NCBI RefSeq assembly: GCF_023499215.1
Contig: NZ_JAKHSK010000003.1
Span: 62,001 to 126,000 of the forward strand
Reading direction: 5' to 3'
DNA length: 64,000 bases
Source of the DNA: Zunongwangia pacifica
GTDB lineage: Bacteria > Bacteroidota > Bacteroidia > Flavobacteriales > Flavobacteriaceae
Shown here: positions 1-8,292 of the stretch, one piece after another
Numbering within the stretch: position 1 is the first letter of the stretch
Layout: every line of letters begins with the position of its first letter
The notes under the pieces: model-generated
The model's database searches: none
Seen by the model: only the letters and a program-made list of their open reading frames with translations
What the model was told of the DNA's origin: nothing
Position numbers and translations under genes: made by a program

Positions 1-489
1 CTATTTATGGGACGTCAATTTGGAATGTCTTCTAACCTGCGAACCATGTGTAGTATGTGTGGAGCCCATAAGAAAGCAGATTTTTTTAATTTCGATTGGA
101 AAGCTCAACAATGGAATTTATTAGTAGTACTGGGTGCCGTTATTGGTGGTTTTATCGCTCATTTTTATTTAAGCGAAGACCCCACAACAGTAGCAATTTC
201 CGCAGAGACTATTCAGGATTTAAACAATCTTGGTTTTGAAAGTGCCGGAAAGGCATTTTTACCCACCGAGTTATTTTCTAATGCTGTTTTTTCTGAACCG
301 CTTACGCTCCTAATACTTTTAATAGGTGGAATTCTAATTGGTTTTGGAGCGCGTTACGCAGGCGGTTGTACCTCGGGACATGCGATATCTGGATTGAGTA
401 ACCTGCAATTACCTTCATTAATCGCCGTGATTGGCTTTTTTATTGGTGGTTTGGTGATGATTCACATTTTATACCCCTTAATTTTTTAG
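1..489 (+). CDS. YeeE/YedE-family sulfur transporter, half 1 (5' partial)
   Basis: Integral membrane protein of the YeeE/YedE family, whose characterised members import thiosulfate or related sulfur compounds across the inner membrane. The visible part has a hydrophobic segment near residues 38-55, another near 100-118 with the family's cysteine motif GGCTSGH just after it, and a C-terminal membrane helix. The reading frame is open back to base 1. Family members normally have a first membrane helix before the [11 protein letters not shown] region, so the methionine at base 7 is probably internal and the true start lies outside the window. The next gene begins 3 bases after the stop and encodes the second half, so the two are almost certainly co-translated. 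The family assignment is firm; the exact substrate is inferred. Confidence 0.85.
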   Translation, partial: LFMGRQFGMSSNLRTMCSMCGAHKKADFFNFDWKAQQWNLLVVLGAVIGGFIAHFYLSEDPTTVAISAETIQDLNNLGFESAGKAFLPTELFSNAVFSEPLTLLILLIGGILIGFGARYAGGCTSGHAISGLSNLQLPSLIAVIGFFIGGLVMIHILYPLIF

Positions 490-492
490 AAG

Positions 493-906
493 ATGAGACA
501 GATAGGATTTTTAGTGATAGGAATATTTTTTGGGATCGTAATGTTTAAGTCTGAAGCCGCATCCTGGTTTAGGATTTACGAGATGTTTAAATTTCAGTCG
601 TTCCACATGTACGGTATTATAGGATCGGCTTTGGTTTTAGGAATAATTGGTGTGCAGTTGATTAAGCGAAAAAACATGAAATCTTTCTTTGGGCAACCAA
701 TTACTATCGCACCAAAAGATAAAAGTTTTAGCCGTTATATGCTTGGCGGCATCATTTTTGGCCTTGGTTGGGCACTAGCCGGAGCTTGTCCCGGACCTAT
801 TTATGTTTTGGTAGGTGCAGGATATTGGCCAATATTGGTAGTTTTTGCCGGAGCCATGCTTGGAACGTTTATATACGGATTACTTCGGAAGAAATTGCCA
901 CATTAA
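493..906 (+). CDS. YeeE/YedE-family sulfur transporter, half 2 (DUF6691-like)
   Basis: A 137-residue membrane protein that forms the second half of the split YeeE/YedE transporter. It shows about four hydrophobic segments and the characteristic GACPGP cysteine motif near residues 96-101, which matches the GGCTSGH motif of the upstream half. The two cysteine motifs are expected to line the substrate path in the assembled transporter. The ATG lies 3 bases after the upstream stop. A stem-loop with a T tract follows, so this pair ends the transcript. Bacteroidota commonly encode this transporter as two short genes rather than one long one. Confidence 0.88.
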   Translation: MRQIGFLVIGIFFGIVMFKSEAASWFRIYEMFKFQSFHMYGIIGSALVLGIIGVQLIKRKNMKSFFGQPITIAPKDKSFSRYMLGGIIFGLGWALAGACPGPIYVLVGAGYWPILVVFAGAMLGTFIYGLLRKKLPH

Positions 907-931
907 TAATTATACCAATGTGATTTTTTAG

Positions 932-966
932 CAGCAGTTAGTTCCCTACAATTAATTGCTGTTTTT
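932..966 (+). terminator. Rho-independent terminator of the YeeE pair
   Basis: A 12-bp stem, CAGCAGTTAGTT against AATTAATTGCTG with two G-U pairs and a CCCTAC loop, is followed by TTTTTCTAT. It sits between the plus-strand transporter genes and the convergent TRIC-like gene. Confidence 0.6.
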
Positions 967-1044
967 CTATAAAATTGAAATTTAAAAAGGTATCTGTATT
1001 GGTAGATCCATTGGATATGGACTGGTAAATTTTTTATAAGTAGT

Positions 1045-1674
1045 TTACTTTTGCTCTTTTTCAGGATAAAAATCGGGTAGGGTGATATGATATTTTACGG
1101 CCAATAGTCTTAAGATAATTACGGTAAGTGAAGTGACCACGTAAGTAATATCGGTATTGATGTTTTGATTGTGCATGATAACGAAAATGAGTCCGCCTAC
1201 CAGGCAGGCAGTTGCGTAGATTTCTTCTTTCCTGAAAATTACCGGGATTTCGTTACATAAAATATCCCTGATTACCCCACCAAAAGCACCGGTCATTCCG
1301 CCTAGAGCGATAGAAATTATAGGGTCCAGTTCATTTCTAATTCCAATTTCTACACCGGTAATGGTAAAGACCCCAAGTCCAATGGTATCAAATAAAAACA
1401 GGGACTTCTTAAGATGGTTTAAATAATTTCTGAATAAAATAGCCAAAATGGTTACTAGGCTAATCAAATAAATATAAAGCGTATTTTCCATCCAGGTAAC
1501 CGGGGTGCTGCCAATTAAAACATCACGTAAAGTACCACCGCCAATGGCGGTCACAAATGCAATGATAAAAATACCAAAAAGGTCTAGCCTACGGTTCATC
1601 GCAGATAATGCGCCAGAGATAGCAAAAGCTGCTGTACCAAGAATATCGAGTATGTTAAACAGGCTAAATTCCAT
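1045..1674 (-). CDS. TRIC/YicG-type (UPF0126) seven-helix membrane protein
   Basis: A 209-residue integral membrane protein of the bacterial trimeric intracellular cation (TRIC) channel / YicG family, which consists of a duplicated three-helix repeat plus a final helix. The two glycine-rich repeat signatures are visible as GGGTLRDVL in the first half and GGVIRDIL in the second. Solved bacterial members form trimeric cation-permeable channels; some relatives have been linked to glycine uptake, so the substrate is open. I place the start at the ATG at 1674 rather than the TTG three codons upstream, because MEFSLFNILDILG begins the first helix as in relatives. The gene stands alone. Confidence 0.85.
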   Translation of the reverse strand: MEFSLFNILDILGTAAFAISGALSAMNRRLDLFGIFIIAFVTAIGGGTLRDVLIGSTPVTWMENTLYIYLISLVTILAILFRNYLNHLKKSLFLFDTIGLGVFTITGVEIGIRNELDPIISIALGGMTGAFGGVIRDILCNEIPVIFRKEEIYATACLVGGLIFVIMHNQNINTDITYVVTSLTVIILRLLAVKYHITLPDFYPEKEQK

Positions 1675-1770
1675 TATTGGCAAAGGTAAATTTATTGTTT
1701 TAAATTTGTAGAAATGCTATAAGTAATTCTTTGTCAGTTACAGGCTAATATGCTGCAACTATTGGCATAT

Positions 1771-1793
1771 AGTAAATCTATATACGATTTACT
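1771..1793. promoter_or_regulatory. Inverted repeat upstream of trxB, possible operator
   Basis: AGTAAATC and GATTTACT form a perfect 8-bp inverted repeat around a 7-base spacer, extendable to 10 of 11 bp with the flanking TAT/GTA. It lies about 65 bp before the trxB start in the divergent intergenic region. No regulator can be named from the sequence. Confidence 0.35.
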
Positions 1794-1857
1794 GTAAGTT
1801 TTTAATTGAAGTTACTACTTTTACAATCTAAATTAAAGAATAAGATTTAAAGAATAT

Positions 1858-2838
1858 ATGAGCGAGACTATCGAAAAAATTAAGTGTTTGATTATAGGAT
1901 CTGGTCCTGCAGGTTATACTGCGGCTATTTATGCTTCCAGAGCAGATTTAAAACCTATTATGTATACCGGAATGGAGCCTGGCGGGCAGTTAACTACAAC
2001 TACTGAAGTTGATAATTTCCCAGGATACCCTGAAGGGATCGATGGCCCGGCGATGATGATGGATCTACAAAAACAAGCGGAACGTTTTGGTACTGAAGTT
2101 CGTATGGGAATGGTTACCGAGGTTGAATTTAGCAAAGAAGTTGGTGGCATCCATAGAGTTTGTGTGGATAATGCAAAATGGATTGAAGCCGAAACCGTAA
2201 TTATTTCTACCGGTGCTACAGCGAAATATTTAGGATTGCCGAGTGAACAAAAATTAAGAGGAGGCGGAGTTTCAGCCTGTGCGGTTTGTGACGGATTTTT
2301 CTACAAAAATCAGGATGTAGCGATTGTTGGTGGTGGTGATACTGCTGCTGAAGAAGCTACATATCTGGCGAACATTTGTAACAAAGTGACAATGTTGGTT
2401 AGAAAAGATGAAATGAGAGCATCTAAAGCCATGCAGCACCGTGTAAATAACACCAAGAATCTTGAAGTAAGATACAATACTGAGGTTGATGAAGTGATTG
2501 GTGATCAGGTAGTAGATGGATTACGTATGGTAAATAACAAAACGGGAGAAAAAGAAGAAATCGCGATTACCGGATTGTTTATTGCTATTGGGCATAAACC
2601 AAATACCGATATTTTTAAAGGTCATTTAGATATGGACGAAACAGGTTATTTAATAACTAAAGGTAAATCTACAAAGACCAATATTCCAGGGGTATTTGCT
2701 TCAGGAGATGTTCAGGATAAAGAATATCGTCAGGCTATTACTGCTGCGGGAACAGGTTGTATGGCTGCGATGGATGCTGAACGTTATTTAGCGGAGATCG
2801 AAACCAGTGAAGAAGAGGAAAAAGAAGTTACTGCCTAA
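1858..2838 (+). CDS. trxB: Thioredoxin-disulfide reductase
   Basis: NADPH-dependent flavoenzyme that reduces thioredoxin in the cytoplasm. The 326 residues carry the N-terminal FAD-binding GSGPAG motif (14-19), the redox-active CAVC pair (Cys141 and Cys144), the NADPH-binding GGGDTA motif (158-163), and the C-terminal FAD motif ASGDV near 281-285. Length and motif spacing match low-molecular-weight bacterial TrxB. The C-terminus ends in an acidic tail (SEEEEKEVTA) that is not part of the fold. The gene is monocistronic, with a strong hairpin downstream. An inverted repeat at 1771-1793 is a candidate regulatory site. Confidence 0.97.
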   Translation: MSETIEKIKCLIIGSGPAGYTAAIYASRADLKPIMYTGMEPGGQLTTTTEVDNFPGYPEGIDGPAMMMDLQKQAERFGTEVRMGMVTEVEFSKEVGGIHRVCVDNAKWIEAETVIISTGATAKYLGLPSEQKLRGGGVSACAVCDGFFYKNQDVAIVGGGDTAAEEATYLANICNKVTMLVRKDEMRASKAMQHRVNNTKNLEVRYNTEVDEVIGDQVVDGLRMVNNKTGEKEEIAITGLFIAIGHKPNTDIFKGHLDMDETGYLITKGKSTKTNIPGVFASGDVQDKEYRQAITAAGTGCMAAMDAERYLAEIETSEEEEKEVTA

Positions 2839-2866
2839 GAAGTGTAGTAGCTTACTCATAACTATC

Positions 2867-2897
2867 AGAAAGGCCGGATTTTTTATCCGGCCTTTCT
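2867..2897. terminator. Hairpin between convergent trxB and head-GIN gene
   Basis: A perfect 13-bp stem, AGAAAGGCCGGAT against ATCCGGCCTTTCT with a five-T loop, separates the convergent genes. Neither side has a long T tract, so it may act weakly in both directions. Confidence 0.6.
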
Positions 2898-2926
2898 AGT
2901 TAGTTAATAAGTTTTCGAAGTGAATT

Positions 2927-3745
2927 TTAAAATTCAGCTTTCTTTAATATGGCCTCACCGGTAAATTTTTCCAATTCTATTTTTGGTGTATTAAAAATGG
3001 TGGTTTCGCTACGATCTTCAGCAATGATGCTAAGATTTTCGGTAACAGAAATTTCGTTTTTAGAACGGCCTTCAGCAGTAAGTTTTGCATTGGTTGTAAG
3101 TAGGTTTTTACCTTTAAAATTGCTGGAATGCTCTGTTCTTAATTCAAAATCCTCTACGGTTCCTTCAATTTCAGCATCAGCACGTTCATAACTATCAAGC
3201 TTAAAAACAGGAGCGTTAACCAGCGCTTTAATTTTAGCACTTCCATTTAGCTGAAAGTACGCATTTTCCGCTTTAAGGTTAAGTTCAATTTTGGCATCTT
3301 CGTTATTATGAAGTTTGAAATTGGATACATTGAGTGTCAAAAATAATTTGGACTTCCCAAATGTATCAATCTCAAGATCAGATAAATTAAGACCTTCTGA
3401 TGCATCTAATTCGGCATTTCCCTCAACCCTTATTTTTGTAATGGTCTCGGGAAATTCAATTTTTATTTCCTGTCTTTTAGAGCGTTTAATCTCTTTAGCA
3501 GCTTTGATGAATAAGACTCCGTCTACCACATCGGTACGAATTAGATCGTGTAGATTTTCGTCAGCTTCAACTTCAGCAAAAGCAGAATTTCCCCGGGTTA
3601 AGCTTACTTCAAAATCTCCTGTGATATTAATTTCAGTAAAATTATCAAGATTCCTTTTTTTGTTAATTACATTTCGGTTTCCTACTACCTGTGCCTGTGC
3701 AACAAAGGCAACGAAAAGTAGTAAAAGACTAATACTTTTTTTCAT
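2927..3745 (-). CDS. Head-GIN domain (DUF2807) secreted protein
   Basis: A 272-residue exported protein with a signal peptide (residues 1-18, ending AQA) and a DUF2807 'putative auto-transporter adhesin, head GIN' domain over most of its length. The body is a run of alternating short beta-strands rich in D, E, K and N, as expected of the right-handed beta-solenoid seen in solved members. No catalytic residues are evident. Its biochemical role is unknown. It is the last gene of a minus-strand run that begins at DUF4870. Head-GIN proteins often sit near PadR and PspC genes in Bacteroidota, as here, which suggests an envelope function. Confidence 0.85.
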   Translation of the reverse strand: MKKSISLLLLFVAFVAQAQVVGNRNVINKKRNLDNFTEINITGDFEVSLTRGNSAFAEVEADENLHDLIRTDVVDGVLFIKAAKEIKRSKRQEIKIEFPETITKIRVEGNAELDASEGLNLSDLEIDTFGKSKLFLTLNVSNFKLHNNEDAKIELNLKAENAYFQLNGSAKIKALVNAPVFKLDSYERADAEIEGTVEDFELRTEHSSNFKGKNLLTTNAKLTAEGRSKNEISVTENLSIIAEDRSETTIFNTPKIELEKFTGEAILKKAEF

Positions 3746-3871
3746 AATTCTTAATTTGATTCAATTTAGTAATATCAAAAAGAACGCCATAAAATTGAAT
3801 GTATTGGAATCTAAAATACGAAATAATAAGCTGAAAAAAATAAAACCTCATAAAGAGAGGCCTAGGGTCAT

Positions 3872-4021
3872 CTATATTTTGTTTAAAAACTCACTTTCCT
3901 GATAATTACATTCTATTTTATTGGAAATGTCAATGATTTTTTCTTTTTGTCGTGCAATCTCCAATTGTGGAGAAAGCACGAGCATAAGAAAACTGATGAT
4001 TACATTTAAAAGACTAATCAT
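3872..4021 (-). CDS. Small membrane-anchored ORF, 49 aa (hypothetical)
   Basis: An ATG-started frame of 49 codons ends in TAG. The predicted product begins MISLLNVIISFLMLVLS, a single membrane-spanning or signal-anchor segment, followed by a charged helical tail rich in E and K with one cysteine. It lies 44 bases after the PspC stop and in the same direction, filling the otherwise empty gap before head-GIN. No Shine-Dalgarno is present, as is usual here. I do not recognise a family. The evidence is position, a clean hydrophobic-then-charged layout and lack of any alternative content; it could be chance. Confidence 0.4.
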   Translation of the reverse strand: MISLLNVIISFLMLVLSPQLEIARQKEKIIDISNKIECNYQESEFLNKI

Positions 4022-4065
4022 GATTGGTTGGTTTTGATTGGTGGTTGAGCTTAGTTAATTGTTAT

Positions 4066-5826
4066 TTAAACACCGTTTTTGGTCTTAGAAACCGGCGCAT
4101 CAAAATCGTCCGATGCGTCAGTTGGTTCATCTGTGCCGATGGTATCCTGCTCAAGTTTTCTTGCCTGATTTCTTAAATACCTTTCTTCTTCTTCTGCAGT
4201 TTTAAAAATTCTTTCTTCTGAATCAAAAACATCTTCATCTTCTTCGATCACTTCGACTGGACAGTCCAGACAAACGGCATGGTTTTCTTCGACTTTTAGA
4301 AGATAACCTTCTTGTCCATTTTGCAAAATGTCATAAGATGAGTAACTATTTCGATGAAAATAGGATGTATTTTCGTTAGGAATAAAGAAACTTCCTTCGG
4401 GTAACCATAGTGTCATATCGATTTCCTGATCTCTGGCTAACAGCTCTTCCCGTATTAGAAAGTAAGAATCTAAATAAAGCGTATTCCCTTCCATTTTGAA
4501 CTTATAATCTATATTTTCTGCTCTCTTTTTAGCATCTAATACACTTTTTCCTTCTGCAGATTTGATAATTTCTAATCTTGCAACAGAATCTGGAGTGGAA
4601 CGTATGATTAATCCTATATCTTCATTGTATAATACTTTGTTTTCATTTTCATCATATTTCAATTTCATATTATAATGTCTGGAAACGTATGGCGAATAAA
4701 TACCGTTATTTCTCATTTCTATATGCAACGTATCCTGTTTTTTAATAGGAATGCTATAGGTTTCCATAATTTCCTCATCGAATGCACGACTGGTCGCTTC
4801 TTTTATACCAATTACAGCTAATCCTATAACCGACAGGATCCATAAGCCTAATAAAACCAGTTTAGCTGTTACACCTATCGATTTTAAGTTTTTAACAAGT
4901 ATTTTTAATCCGAGTATAAAAAGGAAGAATAATGGTACTCCCACGGCAAAAAATGAAAATATAGCTCCAATCCAAACAGAGGTTCCAGAGATATGCATCA
5001 TTAAATAATCATTCCATGGAGCATCAATAACTCCAAAAGTTCCAAACGTAAAAAGGCTAATAAATAAAGCGATTAAACCAGAACCCGCAGTTAGTAAAAT
5101 AACGATACCAACAAAGGCCACAATGATTTTTAAAAATATATTGATGATTCGGGCAAATGCTGAAGCTGCAGATCCTGCACCGGCTTTGGCGCGATTACCA
5201 TATTTTTGATAATCTACATTTTTTACTTTTTCTGAAACATTATCAAATCCTTCCCTTATTTTTTTTTCGATATTCGAGATGGTCACTTCTTCCCCTCGCA
5301 TGGATAGTTTTTCAGCAGTAGTTTTCGCCTCTGGGGTAAAAATCCAGAAAGCGATATAGATCAACAAAAAGATCCCACTTGAAGCCAGCGTTAATACTAC
5401 CCATAGTAACCTAACCCATATAGCATCGATTTCTAAATAATGACCTAAACCACTACTTACACCACCAACATAAGAATTTTCGGTATCACGATAAAGACGT
5501 TTATTCGATGATTTTTTAGTTTTAGCCGAAGTGGTTTCAGGCTCGTCCTCAAAGATGTCTTCATCTACCATATAATCTTCAGGTTGTCCCATGATGGCGA
5601 TGACTTCATCCACATCTTTCATGCTAATTACCTGACTTTTATCGGCTCTTTTTTCAGCAAAAAGCTCGGCAATACGTGCCTCGATATCCAAAATAATTTC
5701 GTCTCGCCCCTGTTTATCGGTAAAGGACCGTTTTATGGCATCCAGATAATGCTGCAATTTAGTATAGGCATCCTCGTCTATATGAAAGAACATGCCTGCA
5801 AGATTTATATTTATAGTCTTATTCAT
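4066..5826 (-). CDS. PspC-domain membrane protein
   Basis: A 586-residue inner-membrane protein. Residues 1-95 form a soluble acidic N-terminal region. A PspC domain follows at about 109-168, with the KRLYRDTENSYVGGVSSGLG start and a membrane helix. After a helical linker there are about four more membrane segments (roughly 215-345), then a large beta-rich domain to about residue 530 and an acidic disordered C-terminus. PspC is part of the phage-shock envelope-stress response in proteobacteria; the long Bacteroidota version has no assigned mechanism. Its start overlaps the PadR stop by 8 bases, so the two are translationally coupled, and PadR probably controls the operon. Confidence 0.87.
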   Translation of the reverse strand: MNKTININLAGMFFHIDEDAYTKLQHYLDAIKRSFTDKQGRDEIILDIEARIAELFAEKRADKSQVISMKDVDEVIAIMGQPEDYMVDEDIFEDEPETTSAKTKKSSNKRLYRDTENSYVGGVSSGLGHYLEIDAIWVRLLWVVLTLASSGIFLLIYIAFWIFTPEAKTTAEKLSMRGEEVTISNIEKKIREGFDNVSEKVKNVDYQKYGNRAKAGAGSAASAFARIINIFLKIIVAFVGIVILLTAGSGLIALFISLFTFGTFGVIDAPWNDYLMMHISGTSVWIGAIFSFFAVGVPLFFLFILGLKILVKNLKSIGVTAKLVLLGLWILSVIGLAVIGIKEATSRAFDEEIMETYSIPIKKQDTLHIEMRNNGIYSPYVSRHYNMKLKYDENENKVLYNEDIGLIIRSTPDSVARLEIIKSAEGKSVLDAKKRAENIDYKFKMEGNTLYLDSYFLIREELLARDQEIDMTLWLPEGSFFIPNENTSYFHRNSYSSYDILQNGQEGYLLKVEENHAVCLDCPVEVIEEDEDVFDSEERIFKTAEEEERYLRNQARKLEQDTIGTDEPTDASDDFDAPVSKTKNGV

Positions 5827-6163
5827 GATTTTTCTTTTTTTGAGTAGTTACAATGTTTACTGCGGTTTGCAGCTCCTCCCAGGTCGAGGAAAGTTCGGTT
5901 AAGAACAATCTGCCGGTATCGGTTAATCCATAATATTTTCTTGGTGGGCCGCTGGTAGACTCTTCCCATCGGTAGGAGAGGAGTCCGGCATTTTTAAGTC
6001 GGGTTAATAAAGGATATATCGTTCCTTCAACCACCAGTAATTTGGCATCTTTAAGGGTGTCTAAGATTTCAGCTACGTAAGCATCTTCATCTCTTAAAAC
6101 CGAAAGTATACAATACTCCAGTACACCTTTACGCATTTGTGCTTTGGTGTTTTCTATCTTCAT
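5819..6163 (-). CDS. PadR-family transcriptional regulator
   Basis: A 114-residue winged-helix repressor of the PadR family. The sequence shows the family layout: RKGVLEYCILSVL as helix 1, EDAYVAEILDTLKDAKLLVVEGTIYPLLTRLKNAGLLSYRW as the helix-turn-helix and wing, then GPPRKYYGLTDTG. It has the short C-terminal helix of subfamily-2 members. It overlaps the PspC gene by 8 bases. PadR proteins next to PspC and head-GIN genes are usual in this phylum and probably autoregulate the operon. The inducing signal is unknown. Confidence 0.92.
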   Translation of the reverse strand: MKIENTKAQMRKGVLEYCILSVLRDEDAYVAEILDTLKDAKLLVVEGTIYPLLTRLKNAGLLSYRWEESTSGPPRKYYGLTDTGRLFLTELSSTWEELQTAVNIVTTQKKKNHE

Positions 6164-6233
6164 AGCGCTTGGTTTTGAATGTTGTTAAAATGTTCATTTT
6201 TTGATTGATGATTATGTTTGATAAATTGGATGA

Positions 6234-7106
6234 CTAATCTAAATAAGCAAGGGCATCTACAATTTTATAATTGGGATTATCTTTTAAAAGATTTTTTAAG
6301 ATCCCAATATGAGCCTGTCCCATCATTACATAAATTCTCTTGCTTCCTGTTTTTAATTGTGTATTTAAAATGTTTGAATAAATTTTAATATTTCGATCGA
6401 AAAAAAGACTAATATATTCGGCACCCGCATATTTCTTTTCTTCGGAATTTAAATCCCTGTAATTAATTCCTTCCTTGTCAAAATCGCCGTTTTGAACATA
6501 AGCCGGAAAATTAAAAATGGCTCGATAAGAGAGATCTAGCATTTCTGGCTCATTGATCTTTTTAGTGAAATCGTAAAGGGATAACGAATTTTCCACCACT
6601 TGTTTTCCCAGCGGTCTTGCGATTTGTTGCAGTTTTTTTAACTGCTCCTGAAAATATTCAAAATGATCGCCCTCTTTTAATAACCTCTGAGAGGTAGCAC
6701 TTTTAAAATCAATCCCATAGACATGATCTAAATTCAGTTTATTCGCCAGCCTAAAACCTACCTGATAAGTTTCACTGGCACCGTTTTCAAAATCTTTTAG
6801 ATCAAGCTGGTTATTTTGATAAAGCTTATAAAGACTATCTGTTGTCTTTTTTTCGTGACGAGTTAATTCAACCATGATAGCATCAGGCTTAAATTGTGCG
6901 ATTTTAGCAGTTATTTTTTCAAGCTCTTGTTGCTTTTTAGGGGAGAACATGCTTGCAGCCTCTGTACCGTTTTGCATTTGGTTAAGATGAGCAAAACCTA
7001 CAAGCATAATTTCCACCTTTTCATTTTGTTGCGCAATACCAAATTGGGATTGAAACGCAACTAAAATGGCGATGACAATTTGTGATATTTTGATTGATGG
7101 ATTCAT
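6234..7106 (-). CDS. DUF5694 protein, TraB/Tiki-like superfamily
   Basis: A 290-residue exported protein with a signal peptide (about 1-25). It has two GxxH motifs, GFAH at 37-40 and GQAH at 263-266, placed at the two ends of the domain. This is the pattern of the Tiki/TraB/EreA-like superfamily, whose metalloprotease members use such histidines with glutamates. An ELTRHEKK segment near residue 80 could supply acidic or arginine residues. It is the third gene of the operon, 6 bases after the lipoprotein stop and 70 bases before PadR. Activity is inferred from the superfamily, not shown. Confidence 0.75.
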   Translation of the reverse strand: MNPSIKISQIVIAILVAFQSQFGIAQQNEKVEIMLVGFAHLNQMQNGTEAASMFSPKKQQELEKITAKIAQFKPDAIMVELTRHEKKTTDSLYKLYQNNQLDLKDFENGASETYQVGFRLANKLNLDHVYGIDFKSATSQRLLKEGDHFEYFQEQLKKLQQIARPLGKQVVENSLSLYDFTKKINEPEMLDLSYRAIFNFPAYVQNGDFDKEGINYRDLNSEEKKYAGAEYISLFFDRNIKIYSNILNTQLKTGSKRIYVMMGQAHIGILKNLLKDNPNYKIVDALAYLD

Positions 7107-7112
7107 TGATAA

Positions 7113-7508
7113 TTAGTTTACTTTTTGATATACGTCGTCATTTAGAGTAATAAAAGCCTCTTCGTCTATAGTTTCGTAGAGAATGGGTAACCTGATTTTT
7201 TCTTCGTGATCATAATATTCGATAGCGGGAAATTTTTTGGTAACCATGTTGGTGAAAACATATAAATCTGTAGTAGAGGTACTTTCTTTATAGATCCCTA
7301 ATTTTCCCTGTATAGTTTCATGTTTAGTTTTAAGAATTACCTTATTCTCTTTAAAAGAAATTCTTTTTATATCACTGTTTCCGTCGTATAACTCCCAGTT
7401 ACCGTCAAGATCATAAATTTTTGTATCGGCGATTTCATTTTTAATTTTTACACAGGAAATGTTGATTAAAAGGATGAATATGAAGCTGATGTTTAGTAGT
7501 TTTTTCAT
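7113..7508 (-). CDS. Small lipoprotein, lipocalin-like (hypothetical)
   Basis: A 131-residue predicted lipoprotein. The frame is open further upstream, but the start at 7508 gives MKKLLNISFIFILLINISC, a normal lipoprotein signal with Cys19, and avoids overlap with DUF4870. The mature part is beta-rich (for example GNWELYDGNSDIKRISF), reminiscent of small lipocalin-like or META-type domains, but I cannot assign a family firmly. It lies 7 bases after DUF4870 and 6 bases before DUF5694, so it belongs to that operon. Confidence 0.65.
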   Translation of the reverse strand: MKKLLNISFIFILLINISCVKIKNEIADTKIYDLDGNWELYDGNSDIKRISFKENKVILKTKHETIQGKLGIYKESTSTTDLYVFTNMVTKKFPAIEYYDHEEKIRLPILYETIDEEAFITLNDDVYQKVN

Positions 7509-7515
7509 GATGAAT

Positions 7516-8010
7516 TTATTGAATTGGCTCGTTTTCAGCGGTCTCTTCCTTAATAAAATTGATGCATAAAGGGAATTTAAATTCCTTTCCTTCACTCGCA
7601 TTTTTTGCAGCACTGATAACTGCATAGAGCTCAAAAACGATAAGCCCAAGCAGAAATATTGCTCCAGTAAAAAAAATGACTAGAAACTGTAGAAAATTAT
7701 CTTCGTCGCCAGGATAAATTTTTATGGAATATTGATCGTATTCAAAAAACTCATTAGGAATTCTGGCACCCAAAATAATAGTAGTAGCAATGAGCAAACA
7801 GGCAATGATTAGATAATAGAGTAATAAGCTTAGCTGAAAATTGACGGCATTACGGCCGTGATGGTTTACAAATTCTTTTTCCTTACTTACCAACCAGATG
7901 ATTACCGGGAAGATAAAATTTCCGGCAGGAATAAATAGTTTAGAAAAGACCGAAAGATGGATGATGGTGGCTAAGGTTTGGTCTTGTTGTTTGATTGCTG
8001 ATGATTCCAT
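7516..8010 (-). CDS. DUF4870 membrane protein
   Basis: A 164-residue protein with three to four membrane helices of the DUF4870 family. The signatures seen are ATIIHLSVFSKLFIPAGNFIFPVIIW, then KEFVNHHGRNAVNFQLS, which is the conserved loop, and two further helices. Function is unknown for the family. It is the first gene of the minus-strand operon that continues through PadR and PspC, and its leader carries two hairpins (see 8030-8092). Confidence 0.87.
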   Translation of the reverse strand: MESSAIKQQDQTLATIIHLSVFSKLFIPAGNFIFPVIIWLVSKEKEFVNHHGRNAVNFQLSLLLYYLIIACLLIATTIILGARIPNEFFEYDQYSIKIYPGDEDNFLQFLVIFFTGAIFLLGLIVFELYAVISAAKNASEGKEFKFPLCINFIKEETAENEPIQ

Positions 8011-8029
8011 TGCTTTTTCTTTTAAGAAA

Positions 8030-8069
8030 CCGGACTTAAAATGATGGTTTTTGATGTTTTTAAGTCCGG
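8030..8069 (-). promoter_or_regulatory. Leader hairpin of the DUF4870-PadR-PspC operon
   Basis: CCGGACTTAAAA and TTTTAAGTCCGG form a perfect 12-bp stem around a 16-base loop. The stem ends 19 bases upstream of the DUF4870 ATG, inside the predicted 5' leader. A second small stem (CATCC/GGATG, 8076-8092) lies just upstream of it in the transcript. The hairpin lacks a following T tract, so a role in translation or RNA stability is more likely than termination. Confidence 0.5.
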
Positions 8070-8166
8070 ATTTAACATCCTGATGAAGGATGATTTTTGA
8101 TTGATAAAATACTATAATCTTTAACTAATTAAATTTAGAAATTACTATACCAGTTAATTTCTAATG

Positions 8167-8200
8167 CAAATATATGGTTAAAAGAAGGTATTTTGCAAAA
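8167..8200 (-). promoter_or_regulatory. Promoter of the DUF4870-PadR-PspC operon
   Basis: On the minus strand, TTTTG (8200-8196), 21 bases, then TATATTTG (8174-8167) match the Bacteroidota consensus TTG-N17-23-TAnnTTTG exactly. Transcription would begin near 8160, giving a leader of about 150 nt before the ATG at 8010. Confidence 0.6.
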
Positions 8201-8292
8201 CATAGTACTTAAATTTAACATTTAATTAAGATTTAGTGATTCCTACGAGATTTGAAATAAAATAAATACCTTTAAAGGAAATAATTGAAACA

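Noticed and set aside
3315-3902. Plus-strand open frame of 195 codons opposite the head-GIN gene
   Set aside because: It is antisense to a well-supported gene with a signal peptide and known domain, and has a low-complexity, serine- and basic-rich translation without domain features.
7509-7649. Extended N-terminus of the small lipoprotein
   Set aside because: The extension overlaps the DUF4870 gene by 134 bases and would hide a normal lipoprotein signal; the ATG at 7508 is better.
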